From Rhizobium sp. 18065 (lineage in GTDB: Bacteria > Pseudomonadota > Alphaproteobacteria > Rhizobiales > Rhizobiaceae): 64,000 bases of DNA. A program made the translations under genes and the position numbers. This document shows positions 35,813-44,371 of this stretch, piece by piece. The notes under the pieces were generated by a model. That model saw nothing but the letters and a program-made list of their open reading frames with translations, ran no database searches and was not told where the DNA came from. The stretch's first letter is position 1; each line of letters begins with the position of its first letter. Location of the stretch: assembly GCF_902706095.1 (NCBI RefSeq), contig NZ_CACSJP010000006.1:124001-188000 (forward strand), in the 5' to 3' direction.

Positions 35813-37009
35813 ATGCCTTCATCCTTCGGCCAGATTGCCGGCCGCCCGCAATTGCTCGTCCTGTCCCTGATGATCTTCGCCCAGGGGTCTGCATTCGGGG
35901 CGACGATACCCTATCTTTCGGTGACCGCAATCGGCACGCTCGGCATGAGCAACCAGGCCTATTCGCTGCTGGTGTTCGTCTCCTCGATCTCGGCCGTCAT
36001 CATCAGCGTCTCGCTTGGCATCCTGTCGGACATGCTGGGTGACCGGCGACACATGCTGATCGCTATGTCGGCCCTGGGCGTACTCGGCTATGGCGCCATT
36101 TATCTTTATCCATCGGCGCCCGTCTTCCTCGGCGCGACCTCGCTCGTCATCCCTTTCTTCTACGCCACCAGTTCCCTGCTATTTGCCTGCGCTCGGCTGG
36201 AGACGGGCGAGCTCGAACCGGTGGATGCCGCTTCGGTCAATGCGACCTTGCGCGCCGTCATCTCGGCTGCCTGGGTGGTGACGCCGGCCGGCCTGGGGCT
36301 GGCGCTTGGGGCATCCGGCAGCATGCTGGGTGCCTGGGGGCTTGCCTCGCTCTTCTGCCTGTTCATCCTCCTATGCGCGACCCTTGCCCTCAAGTCGCCA
36401 CCATCCCGGCCTGTCCGCGACACCTCAGCGCCTGGCTTTTTCGGTGCGCTGCGCGAACTGGCAGCGCCAGACATGCTGATCCGGTTGATCTCGATCGCGT
36501 CAATCACGTCGACCCTGCGCCTGAGCGGAACCATCTGGCCGCTGATCCTCACCCTGCAGCTCGGCGGCAAGACCGCCGATGTCGGGCTGATTGCCGGCAT
36601 GACGGCGCTGGTCGAGATCCCCTTCATGCTGATATGGGCAGGCTTGCTGAAACGCTACAGCATTATCGGCATCATCGTGACGGCGGCTCTCGCCTATGGC
36701 GGCTACATGGTGGCGTTGAGTTTCGCGACAGCGCCCTGGCACATCTATGTACTCGCTGTGCCGGGTGCTGCCTTTGCCGCCGCGCTGCTGGCCCTGCCAC
36801 TCAACTATTTCCAGGATCTGTTTCCCGGACGCCCTGGTCTCGGCACCGCCTTCATGCCGATCAACTCCTTCCTCGGAAACGGCCTGAACGCCGCGGCCTT
36901 CGCCCTCGGCTCGCATTTCCTCGGCTATTCGGGAACAAGCCTGCTCGGTGTCGCGCTCGCCGCAGCCGGTGTGTCGATGCTGCTTTTCGTCGAGCGACGG
37001 CGAGGATGA
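35813..37009 (+). CDS. MFS transporter, sugar-efflux (SET) like
   Basis: A 398-residue, 12-helix major-facilitator protein. The segment LPLNYFQDLFPGRPGLGTAFM in the C-terminal half closely recalls SetA/SetB sugar efflux transporters (YMQDLLPGRAGL). DMLGDRRHMLIAMSAL at the 2-3 loop is the MFS signature. Substrate is inferred only. Start ATG 35813 was chosen because the first helix follows directly; no good Shine-Dalgarno is visible. The upstream inverted repeat may regulate it. The next gene, an EEP hydrolase, starts 82 bp downstream. Confidence 0.85.
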   Translation: MPSSFGQIAGRPQLLVLSLMIFAQGSAFGATIPYLSVTAIGTLGMSNQAYSLLVFVSSISAVIISVSLGILSDMLGDRRHMLIAMSALGVLGYGAIYLYPSAPVFLGATSLVIPFFYATSSLLFACARLETGELEPVDAASVNATLRAVISAAWVVTPAGLGLALGASGSMLGAWGLASLFCLFILLCATLALKSPPSRPVRDTSAPGFFGALRELAAPDMLIRLISIASITSTLRLSGTIWPLILTLQLGGKTADVGLIAGMTALVEIPFMLIWAGLLKRYSIIGIIVTAALAYGGYMVALSFATAPWHIYVLAVPGAAFAAALLALPLNYFQDLFPGRPGLGTAFMPINSFLGNGLNAAAFALGSHFLGYSGTSLLGVALAAAGVSMLLFVERRRG

Positions 37010-37091
37010 TAGACGGTTCCGGCGCGCTTGAAGTGCTGCAATGGTGCAACTATCCTGCCGGCAACGCCCCTTGGCCACGCTGCTGGATACA

Positions 37092-37895
37092 ATGAAGATC
37101 GCTTCCCTCAATATCTGGGGCGGAATGCTCCATGAGCCGCTGATGCGCTATCTGGCGAACATCGACGCCGACGTTCTCTGCCTGCAGGAAGTCGCACGCG
37201 CACCTGGCGCGCGGAACGACTGGCTGACCTATCGTGACGGATCGGTCGAACTGCAACAGCGCGCGCATCTGTTTGACGAGATCGCTGCAGTTCTGCCGGC
37301 CCATGACGGGATCTTCTGCCCGACGGCCAGAGGCATGCTTGAGGATGGCGACGAACCTTGCTGGCAGGAATTCGGCATCGCGACCTTCGTGCGCAAGGAT
37401 ATTCCAATCATCGGCCAGGCGCTCGATTTCATTCACGGCAGCTTCTCAGCCAACGGCTTCGGCGCCCATCCGCGGCCGCGCAATGCGCATGGCATCAGGA
37501 TCTTCGACCATCACACCGGCGCGCCGATTGCCGTCGTCCAACTGCACGGCCTGCGTGACCCCGCCGGCAAGCAAGACACGCCGGCGCGCGAGCGCCAGAT
37601 CGAGGCACTGATTTGCCTGATCAAGCGTATCTGGCACACAGGTGAACCGCTGGTGGTCTGCGGTGATTTCAATGTGCTGCCCGACAGCGCGACCTTTGCA
37701 GCACTGGGCCAGCTCGGCCTCAGCGACCTGGTGACCGGTCGTGGGTTTTCCGACACACGCACATCGCACTACCGGAAAGACGGCCGCTTTGCCGATTACA
37801 TGCTGGTCACGCCGAATGTTCGCGTGAACACATTCGAGGTCGTCGCAGAGCCGGAGGTCTCGGATCACCGCCCTCTCATCCTTGATATCGCCTGA
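37092..37895 (+). CDS. Endonuclease/exonuclease/phosphatase (EEP) family hydrolase
   Basis: A 267-residue metal-dependent phosphohydrolase. The characteristic motifs are MKIASLNIWGG, LQEV (metal-binding Glu), VVCGDFNVLPDS and the terminal SDHRPLILDI, as in the DNase I/exonuclease III fold. No signal peptide, so cytosolic. Nucleic acid and phospholipid substrates are both possible. Start ATG 37092 puts the first beta strand at the N-terminus; no strong ribosome site is visible. It could be cotranscribed with the MFS gene. Confidence 0.85.
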   Translation: MKIASLNIWGGMLHEPLMRYLANIDADVLCLQEVARAPGARNDWLTYRDGSVELQQRAHLFDEIAAVLPAHDGIFCPTARGMLEDGDEPCWQEFGIATFVRKDIPIIGQALDFIHGSFSANGFGAHPRPRNAHGIRIFDHHTGAPIAVVQLHGLRDPAGKQDTPARERQIEALICLIKRIWHTGEPLVVCGDFNVLPDSATFAALGQLGLSDLVTGRGFSDTRTSHYRKDGRFADYMLVTPNVRVNTFEVVAEPEVSDHRPLILDIA

Positions 37896-38014
37896 ATGCA
37901 GCGGAAGGCCGCCCTGTTTCTGGATCAGAAACAGTCTGTCACCGCGTTGCCCCTATGAGACGTGGCTGCTTGATGCCATCTAGGGTTCAATCGTCATCAC
38001 GAAAGCATATCATC

Positions 38015-39034
38015 ATGAAGAACATTGGTTTTCTCTCCTTCGGCCACTGGTCGCCTTCGCCGCAATCGGGCACGCGTTCGGCCCAGGACACGCTGCTGCA
38101 ATCGATCGACCTTGCGGTCGCGGCAGAGGAACTGGGTGTCGACGGCGCCTATTTCCGCGTCCACCACTTCGCCCGCCAGCTTGCCTCGCCCTTCCCGCTG
38201 CTGGCCGCCGTCGGCGCGCGGACCTCGACGATCGAGATCGATACGGGCGTCATCGACATGCGCTATGAAAACCCGCTCTACATGGCGGAAGATGCCGGTT
38301 CCGCCGACCTGATCTCGCGTGGACGCCTGCAGCTCGGCATCAGCCGTGGCTCGCCGGAGCAGGTGATCGAGGGCTGGCGCTATTTCGGCTACCAGCCGGA
38401 AGAAGGCCAGAGCGATGCAGACATGGGTCGCCGCCATGCCGAGGTCTTCCTCGACGTGCTGAAGGGCGAAGGTTTTGCCAAGCCCAATCCGCGGCCGATG
38501 TTTGCCAATCCGCCGGGCCTGCTGCGACTGGAGCCGCATTCGGAAGGTTTGCGCAATCGCATCTGGTGGGGTGCCGGCTCGAATGCCACCGCCATCTGGG
38601 CCGCAAAGCTCGGCATGAACCTGCAAAGCTCGACACTGAAGGACGACGAAACGGGAGAGCCGTTCCATATCCAGCAGGCCAAGCAGATCCGCGCCTATCG
38701 CGAGGCCTGGAGGGAAGCCGGCCACACACGCACGCCGCGCGTTTCCGTCAGCCGTTCGATCTTCGCCATCGTCAATGACATGGACCGCGCCTATTTCGGC
38801 CAGAACAAGGACCAGGATTCGATCGGCTATATCGACGAGAACACCCGGGCGATCTTTGGCCGGTCCTATGCAGCGGAGCCGGACAAGTTGATCGAGGAAC
38901 TGAAGAGAGACGAGGCGATTGCCGAAGCCGACACCCTGTTGCTGACCGTCCCGAACCAGCTCGGCGTCGACTACAACGCCCACGTTCTCCAGTCGATCCT
39001 CACCCATGTCGCGCCGGGCCTCGGCTGGCGCTGA
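38015..39034 (+). CDS. LLM-class (luciferase-like) flavin-dependent oxidoreductase
   Basis: A 339-residue bacterial luciferase-like monooxygenase, an FMNH2-dependent TIM-barrel enzyme. Landmarks are FGHWSPSPQSGTRSAQD, YFRVHHFARQLASPFPLLAAVGARTSTIEIDTGVIDMRYENPLYMAEDAGSADLISRGRLQLGISRG, split here into runs below twenty where the exact order matters: RVHHFARQ then ENPLYMAEDA then RLQLGISRGSPEQ. Substrate unknown. ATG 38015 has GAAAG nine bases upstream and begins MKNIGFLSFG, typical of the class. A hairpin follows the stop at 39054-39075. Confidence 0.85.
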   Translation: MKNIGFLSFGHWSPSPQSGTRSAQDTLLQSIDLAVAAEELGVDGAYFRVHHFARQLASPFPLLAAVGARTSTIEIDTGVIDMRYENPLYMAEDAGSADLISRGRLQLGISRGSPEQVIEGWRYFGYQPEEGQSDADMGRRHAEVFLDVLKGEGFAKPNPRPMFANPPGLLRLEPHSEGLRNRIWWGAGSNATAIWAAKLGMNLQSSTLKDDETGEPFHIQQAKQIRAYREAWREAGHTRTPRVSVSRSIFAIVNDMDRAYFGQNKDQDSIGYIDENTRAIFGRSYAAEPDKLIEELKRDEAIAEADTLLLTVPNQLGVDYNAHVLQSILTHVAPGLGWR

Positions 39035-39053
39035 TAGGTCGACAATGAAAAGG

Positions 39054-39075
39054 CAGCGCGTTCGGTAACGCGCTG
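39054..39075 (+). terminator. Hairpin after the LLM oxidoreductase gene
   Basis: CAGCGCGTT-CGGT-AACGCGCTG is a perfect 9-bp stem, 19 bp past the stop. It lacks a proper T tract (TCTATAAT), so termination is probable but not certain. Confidence 0.55.
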
Positions 39076-39202
39076 TCTATAATCCGCCAATAGCAGCATT
39101 TCTGCGCCGTGTGATCTGCACCGTCCGGACGATCGACAAACCATTTCCAGCGCGCATTCCCCCAGCACACGTTCCCACGTCGTTTTCCAATCCCAGACAA
39201 GC

Positions 39203-39230
39203 AAAAAGGCCGTCCTGACGGACGGCCTTT
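39203..39230 (-). terminator. Intrinsic terminator of tig
   Basis: AAGGCCGTCC-TGAC-GGACGGCCTT is a perfect 10-bp stem. Read on the minus strand it ends in TTTTTGC. It lies 28 bp past the tig stop. Confidence 0.88.
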
Positions 39231-39257
39231 GCAATTTTCTTGAAAGGATGCCGAAGA

Positions 39258-40739
39258 TTATTCGGCGTCGCCTTCAGCAGCCTTCTTCTTCGGGGCTGCC
39301 TTCTTCTTTGGAGCGGCTTCTTCGCCTTCGGCAGCGTCGTCAGCCTTGGCAGCAGCCTTTTTCTTGGCGGCGGTCTTCTTGGCCGGCTTGTCGCCGTCTT
39401 CAGTCTCGTCGTCAGCCATCAGCTCTTCCTTCGACACGGACTTGTCCGTGACGTTCACTTCGGCGAGCAGCTTGTCGATGACCTTCTCTTCGAAGATCGG
39501 CGCGCGCAGCGAAGCCGATGCGCCAGGCGTGTTGCGGAAGAAGTCGAGGATCTGCTTCTCCTGGCCCGGGAACTGCTGCAGCTGGGCAAACAGCGAACGC
39601 TGCATTTCCTCGTCGGTCACTTCGATGCCGGCCTTTTCGCCGATTTCGGAGAGAACGAGGCCGAGGCGAACGCGACGTTCGGCCAGCGCGCGATATTCGT
39701 CGCGGGCTGCTTCTTCGGTCGTGTCTTCGTCAGCAAAGGTCTTGCCCGACTGTGCGAGGTCGGTGTTGATCTGGCGCCAGATGTTGTCGAACTCGGCGTC
39801 GATCAGCTTCGACGGAGCGTCGAACTTGTAGAGCGCGTCGAGCTGGTCGAGGATCTGACGCTTGACCTTCTGGCGGGTGACGTTGCCGTACTGGCTTTCG
39901 ATCTGGCCGCGAACGACTTCCTTCAGCTTGTCGACCGATTCGACGCCAAGCTTGGTGGCCAGTTCATCGTTGATTTCCAGAGCGGCCGGGCCTGCAACTT
40001 CCTTGACGGTGATGTCGAAGGTTGCGTCCTTGCCTGCCAGGTCAGCAGCCGGATATTCAGCCGGGAACGTGACGTTGATGACCTTCTCGTCGCCAGCCTT
40101 GAGGCCGACGAGCTGGGCTTCGAAGCCCGGGATGAAGCGGTTCGAACCGATGACCAGTTCTGCGTCTTCGTCCTTGCCGCCGTCGAAGGCAACGCCATCG
40201 ACCTTGCCGAGATAGTCCATGGTGACGCGGTCGCCATCAGCGGCCTTGCCCTTCTTGGTCTCGAACGTGCGGGCGTTTTCAGCGATCTTGAGGATCTGCT
40301 CGTTGATCTCGTCTTCCGAGACTTCAACCACTTCGCGCACGATCTTGATACCGTCGACCGACTTCAGTTCAATCGGCGGGATGATTTCGTAGGAGAGCGT
40401 GAATTCGAGATCGGCCTGTGCGGACAGGATCTTCTCGGCTTCGGCTTCGTCCTCGGTCATGACGATTTCCGGCTGGGTCGCCGACTTTTCGCCGCGCTCC
40501 GACAGGATTGCGCTCGGACGGTCGCGGATGATCTCGTTGACGAGTTCAGCCATGATCGACTTGCCGTACATCTTCTTCAGATGCGCGGTCGGAACCTTGC
40601 CCGGACGGAAGCCGTTGATGCGAACCTTGCCCTTGGCATCAGCCAGGCGTTCGTTCATCTGCTGTTCCATATCCTTGGCCGGGATGATGACCTTGATTTC
40701 GCGCTTCAGCCCTTCAGCGAGCGTTTCGATAATCTGCAT
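39258..40739 (-). CDS. tig: Trigger factor (ribosome-associated chaperone and PPIase)
   Basis: A 493-residue chaperone. The ribosome-binding N-domain has the [18 protein letters not shown] signature, the FKBP-like PPIase domain lies in the middle ([20 protein letters not shown] to TFDITVKEV), and the C-domain is helical. The last 60 residues are a low-complexity Lys/Ala/Glu tail ([16 protein letters not shown]...), longer than in E. coli. I use ATG 40739, with AAGG upstream and [14 protein letters not shown] the standard start. Terminator downstream at 39203-39230. Confidence 0.96.
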   Translation of the reverse strand: MQIIETLAEGLKREIKVIIPAKDMEQQMNERLADAKGKVRINGFRPGKVPTAHLKKMYGKSIMAELVNEIIRDRPSAILSERGEKSATQPEIVMTEDEAEAEKILSAQADLEFTLSYEIIPPIELKSVDGIKIVREVVEVSEDEINEQILKIAENARTFETKKGKAADGDRVTMDYLGKVDGVAFDGGKDEDAELVIGSNRFIPGFEAQLVGLKAGDEKVINVTFPAEYPAADLAGKDATFDITVKEVAGPAALEINDELATKLGVESVDKLKEVVRGQIESQYGNVTRQKVKRQILDQLDALYKFDAPSKLIDAEFDNIWRQINTDLAQSGKTFADEDTTEEAARDEYRALAERRVRLGLVLSEIGEKAGIEVTDEEMQRSLFAQLQQFPGQEKQILDFFRNTPGASASLRAPIFEEKVIDKLLAEVNVTDKSVSKEELMADDETEDGDKPAKKTAAKKKAAAKADDAAEGEEAAPKKKAAPKKKAAEGDAE

Positions 40740-40922
40740 GTTCTTACCTTCATGTCGTGGCGGCCGTGCTCGGACAGCCGGTGGTTTCACTGAGCACGAC
40801 GCCGGAATTTCTTTTCCCGGACGTGGCTGCGTCGCTAACGTCAAACATATGCCAAGCAAAACGGCGCCGGACAGACGGGATCAGCAAAGGCTGCCTCTCA
40901 CATCAATCCCGCGCGGCTAAGC

Positions 40923-41007
<85 letters not shown>

Positions 41008-41179
41008 GTCCAAAAGCGCATGCTGCGTGAGCGCATGGCCCCTCCGGAGCGCGCGTCTCTATATCACCCGTTTTCCGCCACGCAAAGGAAAAATGACACC
41101 CGTCCCCGGCCAAACAATGCCAGCATTCCCGGCGTTGGCATCGGCCGGGTACCGGGTTTGGCGCAAAGCTTGATGGCAA

Positions 41180-41755
41180 TCAGTAGAGCGGTTCCTGATA
41201 AAGCGGAGCACCATCGAGCATCAGGGCGCGAATCTGTGGCTGGCCGCTTTCGGAGACACGCACGGCGACGGTGACGCGACCGGTGTTGCGACCATCCTCG
41301 ATCGGGCGCCCCTCGCCTTCCGGCACATAATAGCTCTCGATGCCGTAATTGACCCAGATGGTGCCATCGGTGCCGCTTGGCACATCATAGGCGCGCAGGG
41401 GCAAGGGATGCAGGATCACGCTACCGTCCATCGCCAGCAGTGGCTCGAAAGAGGCCTCCGCCACGGTCCAGAAACCGTCAGAGCCTGGCTTCAGCCGCAC
41501 TTGCAGCGGCATCTTCTCATCGCCGACGGGCCTGTCGCCGGTGACAAGCGCCGTGGAAATCGTCGAGATATCGTAGCTGAGGATGACGTAGTCGCCGCGC
41601 AGCAGATCGCGCGGGTCGACGGGGGCCGTCTTCAACAGGATTTCTGTGCCATAACGCAGAATGCTGGCCCGGCTTTCGACCATGTAACCGAGGATCGCCG
41701 TCTGTCCGAGGCAGACGGCGAGTGCCGCAAGAGCGAAGCGTCTGGTTGCGATCAT
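41180..41755 (-). CDS. GDYXXLXY domain protein
   Basis: A 191-residue protein with one N-terminal hydrophobic segment (LAALAVCLGQTAILGYMV) acting as a signal anchor, and the family motif RGDYVILSYDIS. GDYXXLXY proteins are extracytoplasmic and of unknown function; they are typically paired with DUF2157 membrane proteins, as here. Its ATG overlaps the DUF2157 stop (ATGA), so the two are translationally coupled and probably form a complex. Confidence 0.88.
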   Translation of the reverse strand: MIATRRFALAALAVCLGQTAILGYMVESRASILRYGTEILLKTAPVDPRDLLRGDYVILSYDISTISTALVTGDRPVGDEKMPLQVRLKPGSDGFWTVAEASFEPLLAMDGSVILHPLPLRAYDVPSGTDGTIWVNYGIESYYVPEGEGRPIEDGRNTGRVTVAVRVSESGQPQIRALMLDGAPLYQEPLY

Positions 41756-42864
41756 GGCTGCACCTCCGTCGAACGTCTTCCGAAATGTTTCTCAAGGCGG
41801 ATGACGAGAAAGGCAAGCACGGCAACAACAAGACCGGCGAGCAGGAAGAAGGCCGAGGTTCCGAGAATGCTGTCGATCGTCTCATAGGACAGATAGAGGA
41901 CCTCGAACGCAAAGACGATGTAGGCGAGGAAACGAACCGCGCCATTGTCCCGCCCTTCCAGCGCCAGCGCTGCCAGGCAAAGCGCGATTATCAGGACGCC
42001 GAGGATCACCATCGTCTGGCCATTGACGGCATTGCCATGCCAATAGGCGAGACCGATGAAGGCGAGCAGCAGCGGATAAAACGTGACGGAGGCGCCGAGC
42101 TTTGTCCGCAGACGCGACAAAGGCGATGCCGGCAGCGCAAAAGCAAAGAATACCACGCTCCCCACCCCGGTCATCAGCGTCGCCCAAAGCAGATCATCGC
42201 CGAGCACATAAAACCAGACGCACCAGCACAGCAGCAGCAGATAGGCAAAATGCTTGGCCGGATCGGTCCGGGTCCAGATCGTCAGCGCCGCCAGAACAGC
42301 GGCTGCGGCCGGGGGCCAGTACGAGGCCAGTTCATGCCAACGGAAGTCATAGTCGAATCGATCGATGATGACCGTCCAGAAGACAACAAAGGACAGGATG
42401 CCGGCCATCACCGTCAGCGCGCCTGAACGGAAGAGTGCCGCGGAGCCGGCGGTGACGACAAACCACAGCAGCATGGCGGAGAATGTGTCCCCCGACAGGT
42501 GGTAGAGTTGGCCGATCAGGGAGATCGCGCCGCCGAAACTGGCGGCCCCGAGCACAAGGCAGGCAGCGGCCAGTCTGTCGGCATCCCGCGACCGGGCAAA
42601 CAGCGCCACCAGATGGAAGATCCAGATCAAGGCGACAATACCGATGACCTTGGTCAGGCGCGGGATCGCCTCCCAGTTGGACGCGACCAGCAACAGCACG
42701 GAAGCGGCGATCAGCACAGCCGCCAGCATGACCAGCACGGTGCCGACGCTGAAGGCCGAACGCCTGGCATCGACATCGGCGAGCAGGCGGCCGGCAGTCG
42801 CCTCGTCGATCAGCCCCTTGCGGGTCCATTCCTGCAAGTCCCGTTTCAAATGACCGCGATACAT
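41752..42864 (-). CDS. DUF2157 multi-spanning membrane protein
   Basis: A 370-residue protein beginning with a cytosolic helical segment (HLKRDLQEWTRKGLIDEATAGRLLADVDARR), the DUF2157 signature, followed by about ten or more transmembrane helices. Function is unknown; the pairing with a GDYXXLXY protein through an ATGA overlap is the strongest functional clue. The gene lies upstream of its partner. A 715-bp gap on its 5' side holds the cuckoo-type RNA described separately. Confidence 0.88.
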   Translation of the reverse strand: MYRGHLKRDLQEWTRKGLIDEATAGRLLADVDARRSAFSVGTVLVMLAAVLIAASVLLLVASNWEAIPRLTKVIGIVALIWIFHLVALFARSRDADRLAAACLVLGAASFGGAISLIGQLYHLSGDTFSAMLLWFVVTAGSAALFRSGALTVMAGILSFVVFWTVIIDRFDYDFRWHELASYWPPAAAAVLAALTIWTRTDPAKHFAYLLLLCWCVWFYVLGDDLLWATLMTGVGSVVFFAFALPASPLSRLRTKLGASVTFYPLLLAFIGLAYWHGNAVNGQTMVILGVLIIALCLAALALEGRDNGAVRFLAYIVFAFEVLYLSYETIDSILGTSAFFLLAGLVVAVLAFLVIRLEKHFGRRSTEVQP

Positions 42865-43067
42865 CCAACCCCCGCCTCAGATCCCGCCACCTCATAGAGG
42901 CAAAATTACAGGATTTGTCCGAAGTCTGGAACGGTCGGCCGCGAAACTCAATCGAAGATCGGCGACATTCGGTAAAAAGATAAAATCCCCTCAAATGCTT
43001 AGGGCTTTTCGGCGGGTCAAATACGGCACGGAATGCATGCGAAATGCGCATGGCTTCCATGATAATA

Positions 43068-43102
43068 TTGCACTGCACAAAACGGCGAATCGGGCGTATC
43101 TT
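43068..43102 (+). promoter_or_regulatory. Upstream module A: TTGCACTGCACAA-N10-CGGGCGTAT
   Basis: TTGCACTGCACAA (43068-43080) and CGGGCGTAT (43091-43099) precede the stem-loop RNA. The same two blocks with the same 10-nt spacing occur upstream of the second DUF1127 gene (43928-43959). TATCTT (43097-43102) could be the -10. If so, the first base of the RNA would be near 43109. The regulator or sigma factor is unknown. Confidence 0.6.
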
Positions 43103-43108
43103 CAAAAT

Positions 43109-43296
43109 CAACAAAGGGCAGGCGAAAACAGTTTTCACCAGCCCCGACTGACCGGAAACGGTCAAACCTGCTTCGGCCCCGCACTATCCTCCTCCCGATG
43201 CGGGATCGAATGACCCGCGACACTCCTCCTCCCAGTCGTTGGTCTGTCAAAATGACGCTCACCGGATCCTCCCCCGGTGAGCGTTATTCGTTTTGG
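43109..43296 (+). ncRNA. Cuckoo/alpha-r14-type small RNA with CCTCC anti-Shine-Dalgarno loops
   Basis: Four stem-loops follow one another. A GNRA hairpin TGACCG-GAAA-CGGTCA (43149-43164). Hairpin 1: CCCGCA (43178-43183) pairs with TGCGGG (43199-43204), with CCTCCTCCC (43188-43196) in the loop. Hairpin 2: GCGAC (43217-43221) pairs with GTCGT (43235-43239) around CCTCCTCCC (43225-43233). Hairpin 3: ACGCTCACCGG (43255-43265) pairs perfectly with CCGGTGAGCGT (43274-43284); its loop holds CCTCCC and a T-rich tail follows, so it doubles as terminator. CCUCCUCCC loops in tandem are the mark of the alphaproteobacterial cuckoo RNAs, which lie near DUF1127 genes, as here. The 5' end is estimated. Confidence 0.78.
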
Positions 43297-43579
43297 CCAT
43301 ATCGTTCCCCCGCATTCCGCAAGCCAATGTCGCGCCGCGCACCCTGCCCGCAAGGCGGCAAATTTCGGTGCTGCCATGCCCGGCATTGCGGCAACGCATT
43401 CTGGGAGGCAACAGCCTCAAAAAGCATCAGTTTACAGTCGATTAACCGTGCTGTTATGCGATTTTCGCATGGGTGGTGTGAGGCTTTATGTCTTCAATCG
43501 TTTCGCAATGCAGCATATATTCCGGTCATCGAATTTGAACACGGCGCCGACAGTTGCGCCCAACCCATGAGGCAAGGCC

Positions 43580-43726
43580 ATGAACATCGCTCGCTCGCTC
43601 AACAACTGGCGCAAGTATCGTCAGACCATCACCGAACTCGGCCGCATGTCGGACCGCGAACTGCGTGACCTCGGCATCGGCCGCGAAGACATCCGTCGCG
43701 TCGCCCGTCACGCCGTCAACAGCTAA
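43580..43726 (+). CDS. DUF1127 family small Arg-rich protein (copy 1)
   Basis: A 48-residue protein: NIARSLNNWRKYRQTITELG, then RELRDLGIGREDIRRVARH. This is the DUF1127 (YjiS-like) pattern with the conserved L-x-D-I/L-G-I/L core. Small DUF1127 proteins in alphaproteobacteria bind RNA or affect its turnover and phosphate and carbon physiology; Rhodobacter CcaF1 lies next to cuckoo-type CcsR RNAs. GAGG/AAGG lies before ATG 43580. It follows the cuckoo-type RNA by about 290 bp and may be transcribed by read-through; no independent promoter is obvious. A strong hairpin follows. Confidence 0.9.
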   Translation: MNIARSLNNWRKYRQTITELGRMSDRELRDLGIGREDIRRVARHAVNS

Positions 43727-43765
43727 TTCCGTCACGGCGCCCAGGCGTCGGGCAATTTGATCGGT

Positions 43766-43797
43766 CACAAGGCCTCCCGCTTGCGGGAGGCCTTGTG
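43766..43797 (+). terminator. Terminator hairpin of DUF1127 copy 1
   Basis: CACAAGGCCTCCCGC-TT-GCGGGAGGCCTTGTG, a perfect 15-bp inverted repeat (effective loop CTTG) 39 bp after the stop. It lacks a clear T tract, so it may stabilise the 3' end as well as terminate. Confidence 0.7.
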
Positions 43798-43927
43798 CGT
43801 TTATGTCCTGCCCTATTTTCGCAATGAAATCATACGGCAAGACGGCGGAAATGCTTCTGCCTAATTTCTGCACTCTGCTGCTAATATCGTCATCATCATG
43901 CACAAATGCATAGCAGTCGCCTAGAAT

Positions 43928-43962
43928 TTGCACTGCACAATCTTATTCTACGGGCGTATAAG
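43928..43962 (+). promoter_or_regulatory. Upstream module B: TTGCACTGCACAA-N10-CGGGCGTAT
   Basis: TTGCACTGCACAA (43928-43940) and CGGGCGTAT (43951-43959) lie about 70-100 bp before DUF1127 copy 2. TATAAG (43957-43962) is a fair -10. Block order, sequence and spacing equal those of module A at 43068. The 303-bp gap between the two DUF1127 genes otherwise holds only the terminator hairpin. Confidence 0.65.
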
Positions 43963-44029
43963 ACGGTCAATCGCTGAGGCGGAAACGAACCGCAAGATCA
44001 GCAACAAAGATCCCACAAGGAAAACGACC

Positions 44030-44173
44030 ATGAACCCGCTTCGCATTGCAAAAAACTGGATGAGCTATCGCCGCACTCTCGCTGAACTCGGCAACCTGTC
44101 GAACCAGACCCTCAGCGACATCGGCATCACTCGCTACGAAATCCGCAATATCGCTTCGCGCTCCTTCCGTTAA
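44030..44173 (+). CDS. DUF1127 family small Arg-rich protein (copy 2)
   Basis: A 47-residue paralogue: NPLRIAKNWMSYRRTLAEL, then NQTLSDIGITRYEIRNIASRSFR. It shares the DUF1127 core L-x-D-I-G-I with copy 1, and the RxLAELG/TITELG segment, but the C-terminus differs. AAGGA lies eight bases before ATG 44030; the reading that starts at 43928 would begin inside the promoter module and is rejected. Two hairpins follow, the second a proper terminator. Having its own upstream module, it is probably expressed independently of copy 1. Confidence 0.9.
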   Translation: MNPLRIAKNWMSYRRTLAELGNLSNQTLSDIGITRYEIRNIASRSFR

Positions 44174-44181
44174 TCGGAAGC

Positions 44182-44243
44182 CCGCCTTATTAAGGCGGCA
44201 GCCAAAGCGACGACTGTCAGACGGCACCTTGGGTGCCGTTTTT
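44182..44243 (+). terminator. Terminator region of DUF1127 copy 2
   Basis: Two hairpins: CCGCCTT-ATT-AAGGCGG (44182-44198), then ACGGCACC-TTG-GGTGCCGT (44221-44239) followed by TTTTT, a textbook intrinsic terminator 65 bp after the stop. Confidence 0.88.
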
Positions 44244-44371
44244 GATTCCAGCCTGCCAGCGAGTCTGGTCGTGCATCCAGTGAGCACGCACGGTGATTCT
44301 CGCGCGTTTTGATCCCCGGATGTGTTGCAAAGCATGGACCTGCCAAGCCGCGCCATGATATGGAGCCGCCC

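Noticed and set aside
39240-40793. 517-codon open frame antisense to tig
   Set aside because: It exists because of the biased codon use of tig; no family resemblance and it would overlap the tig terminator.
43021-43143. Short plus-strand ORF (about 33 codons) before the cuckoo-type RNA
   Set aside because: No ribosome site, overlaps the promoter module, and has no similarity to DUF1127.
43928-44173. A longer 81-codon form of DUF1127 copy 2
   Set aside because: It would begin inside the shared upstream promoter module; the start at 44030 has AAGGA upstream and gives the normal DUF1127 length.
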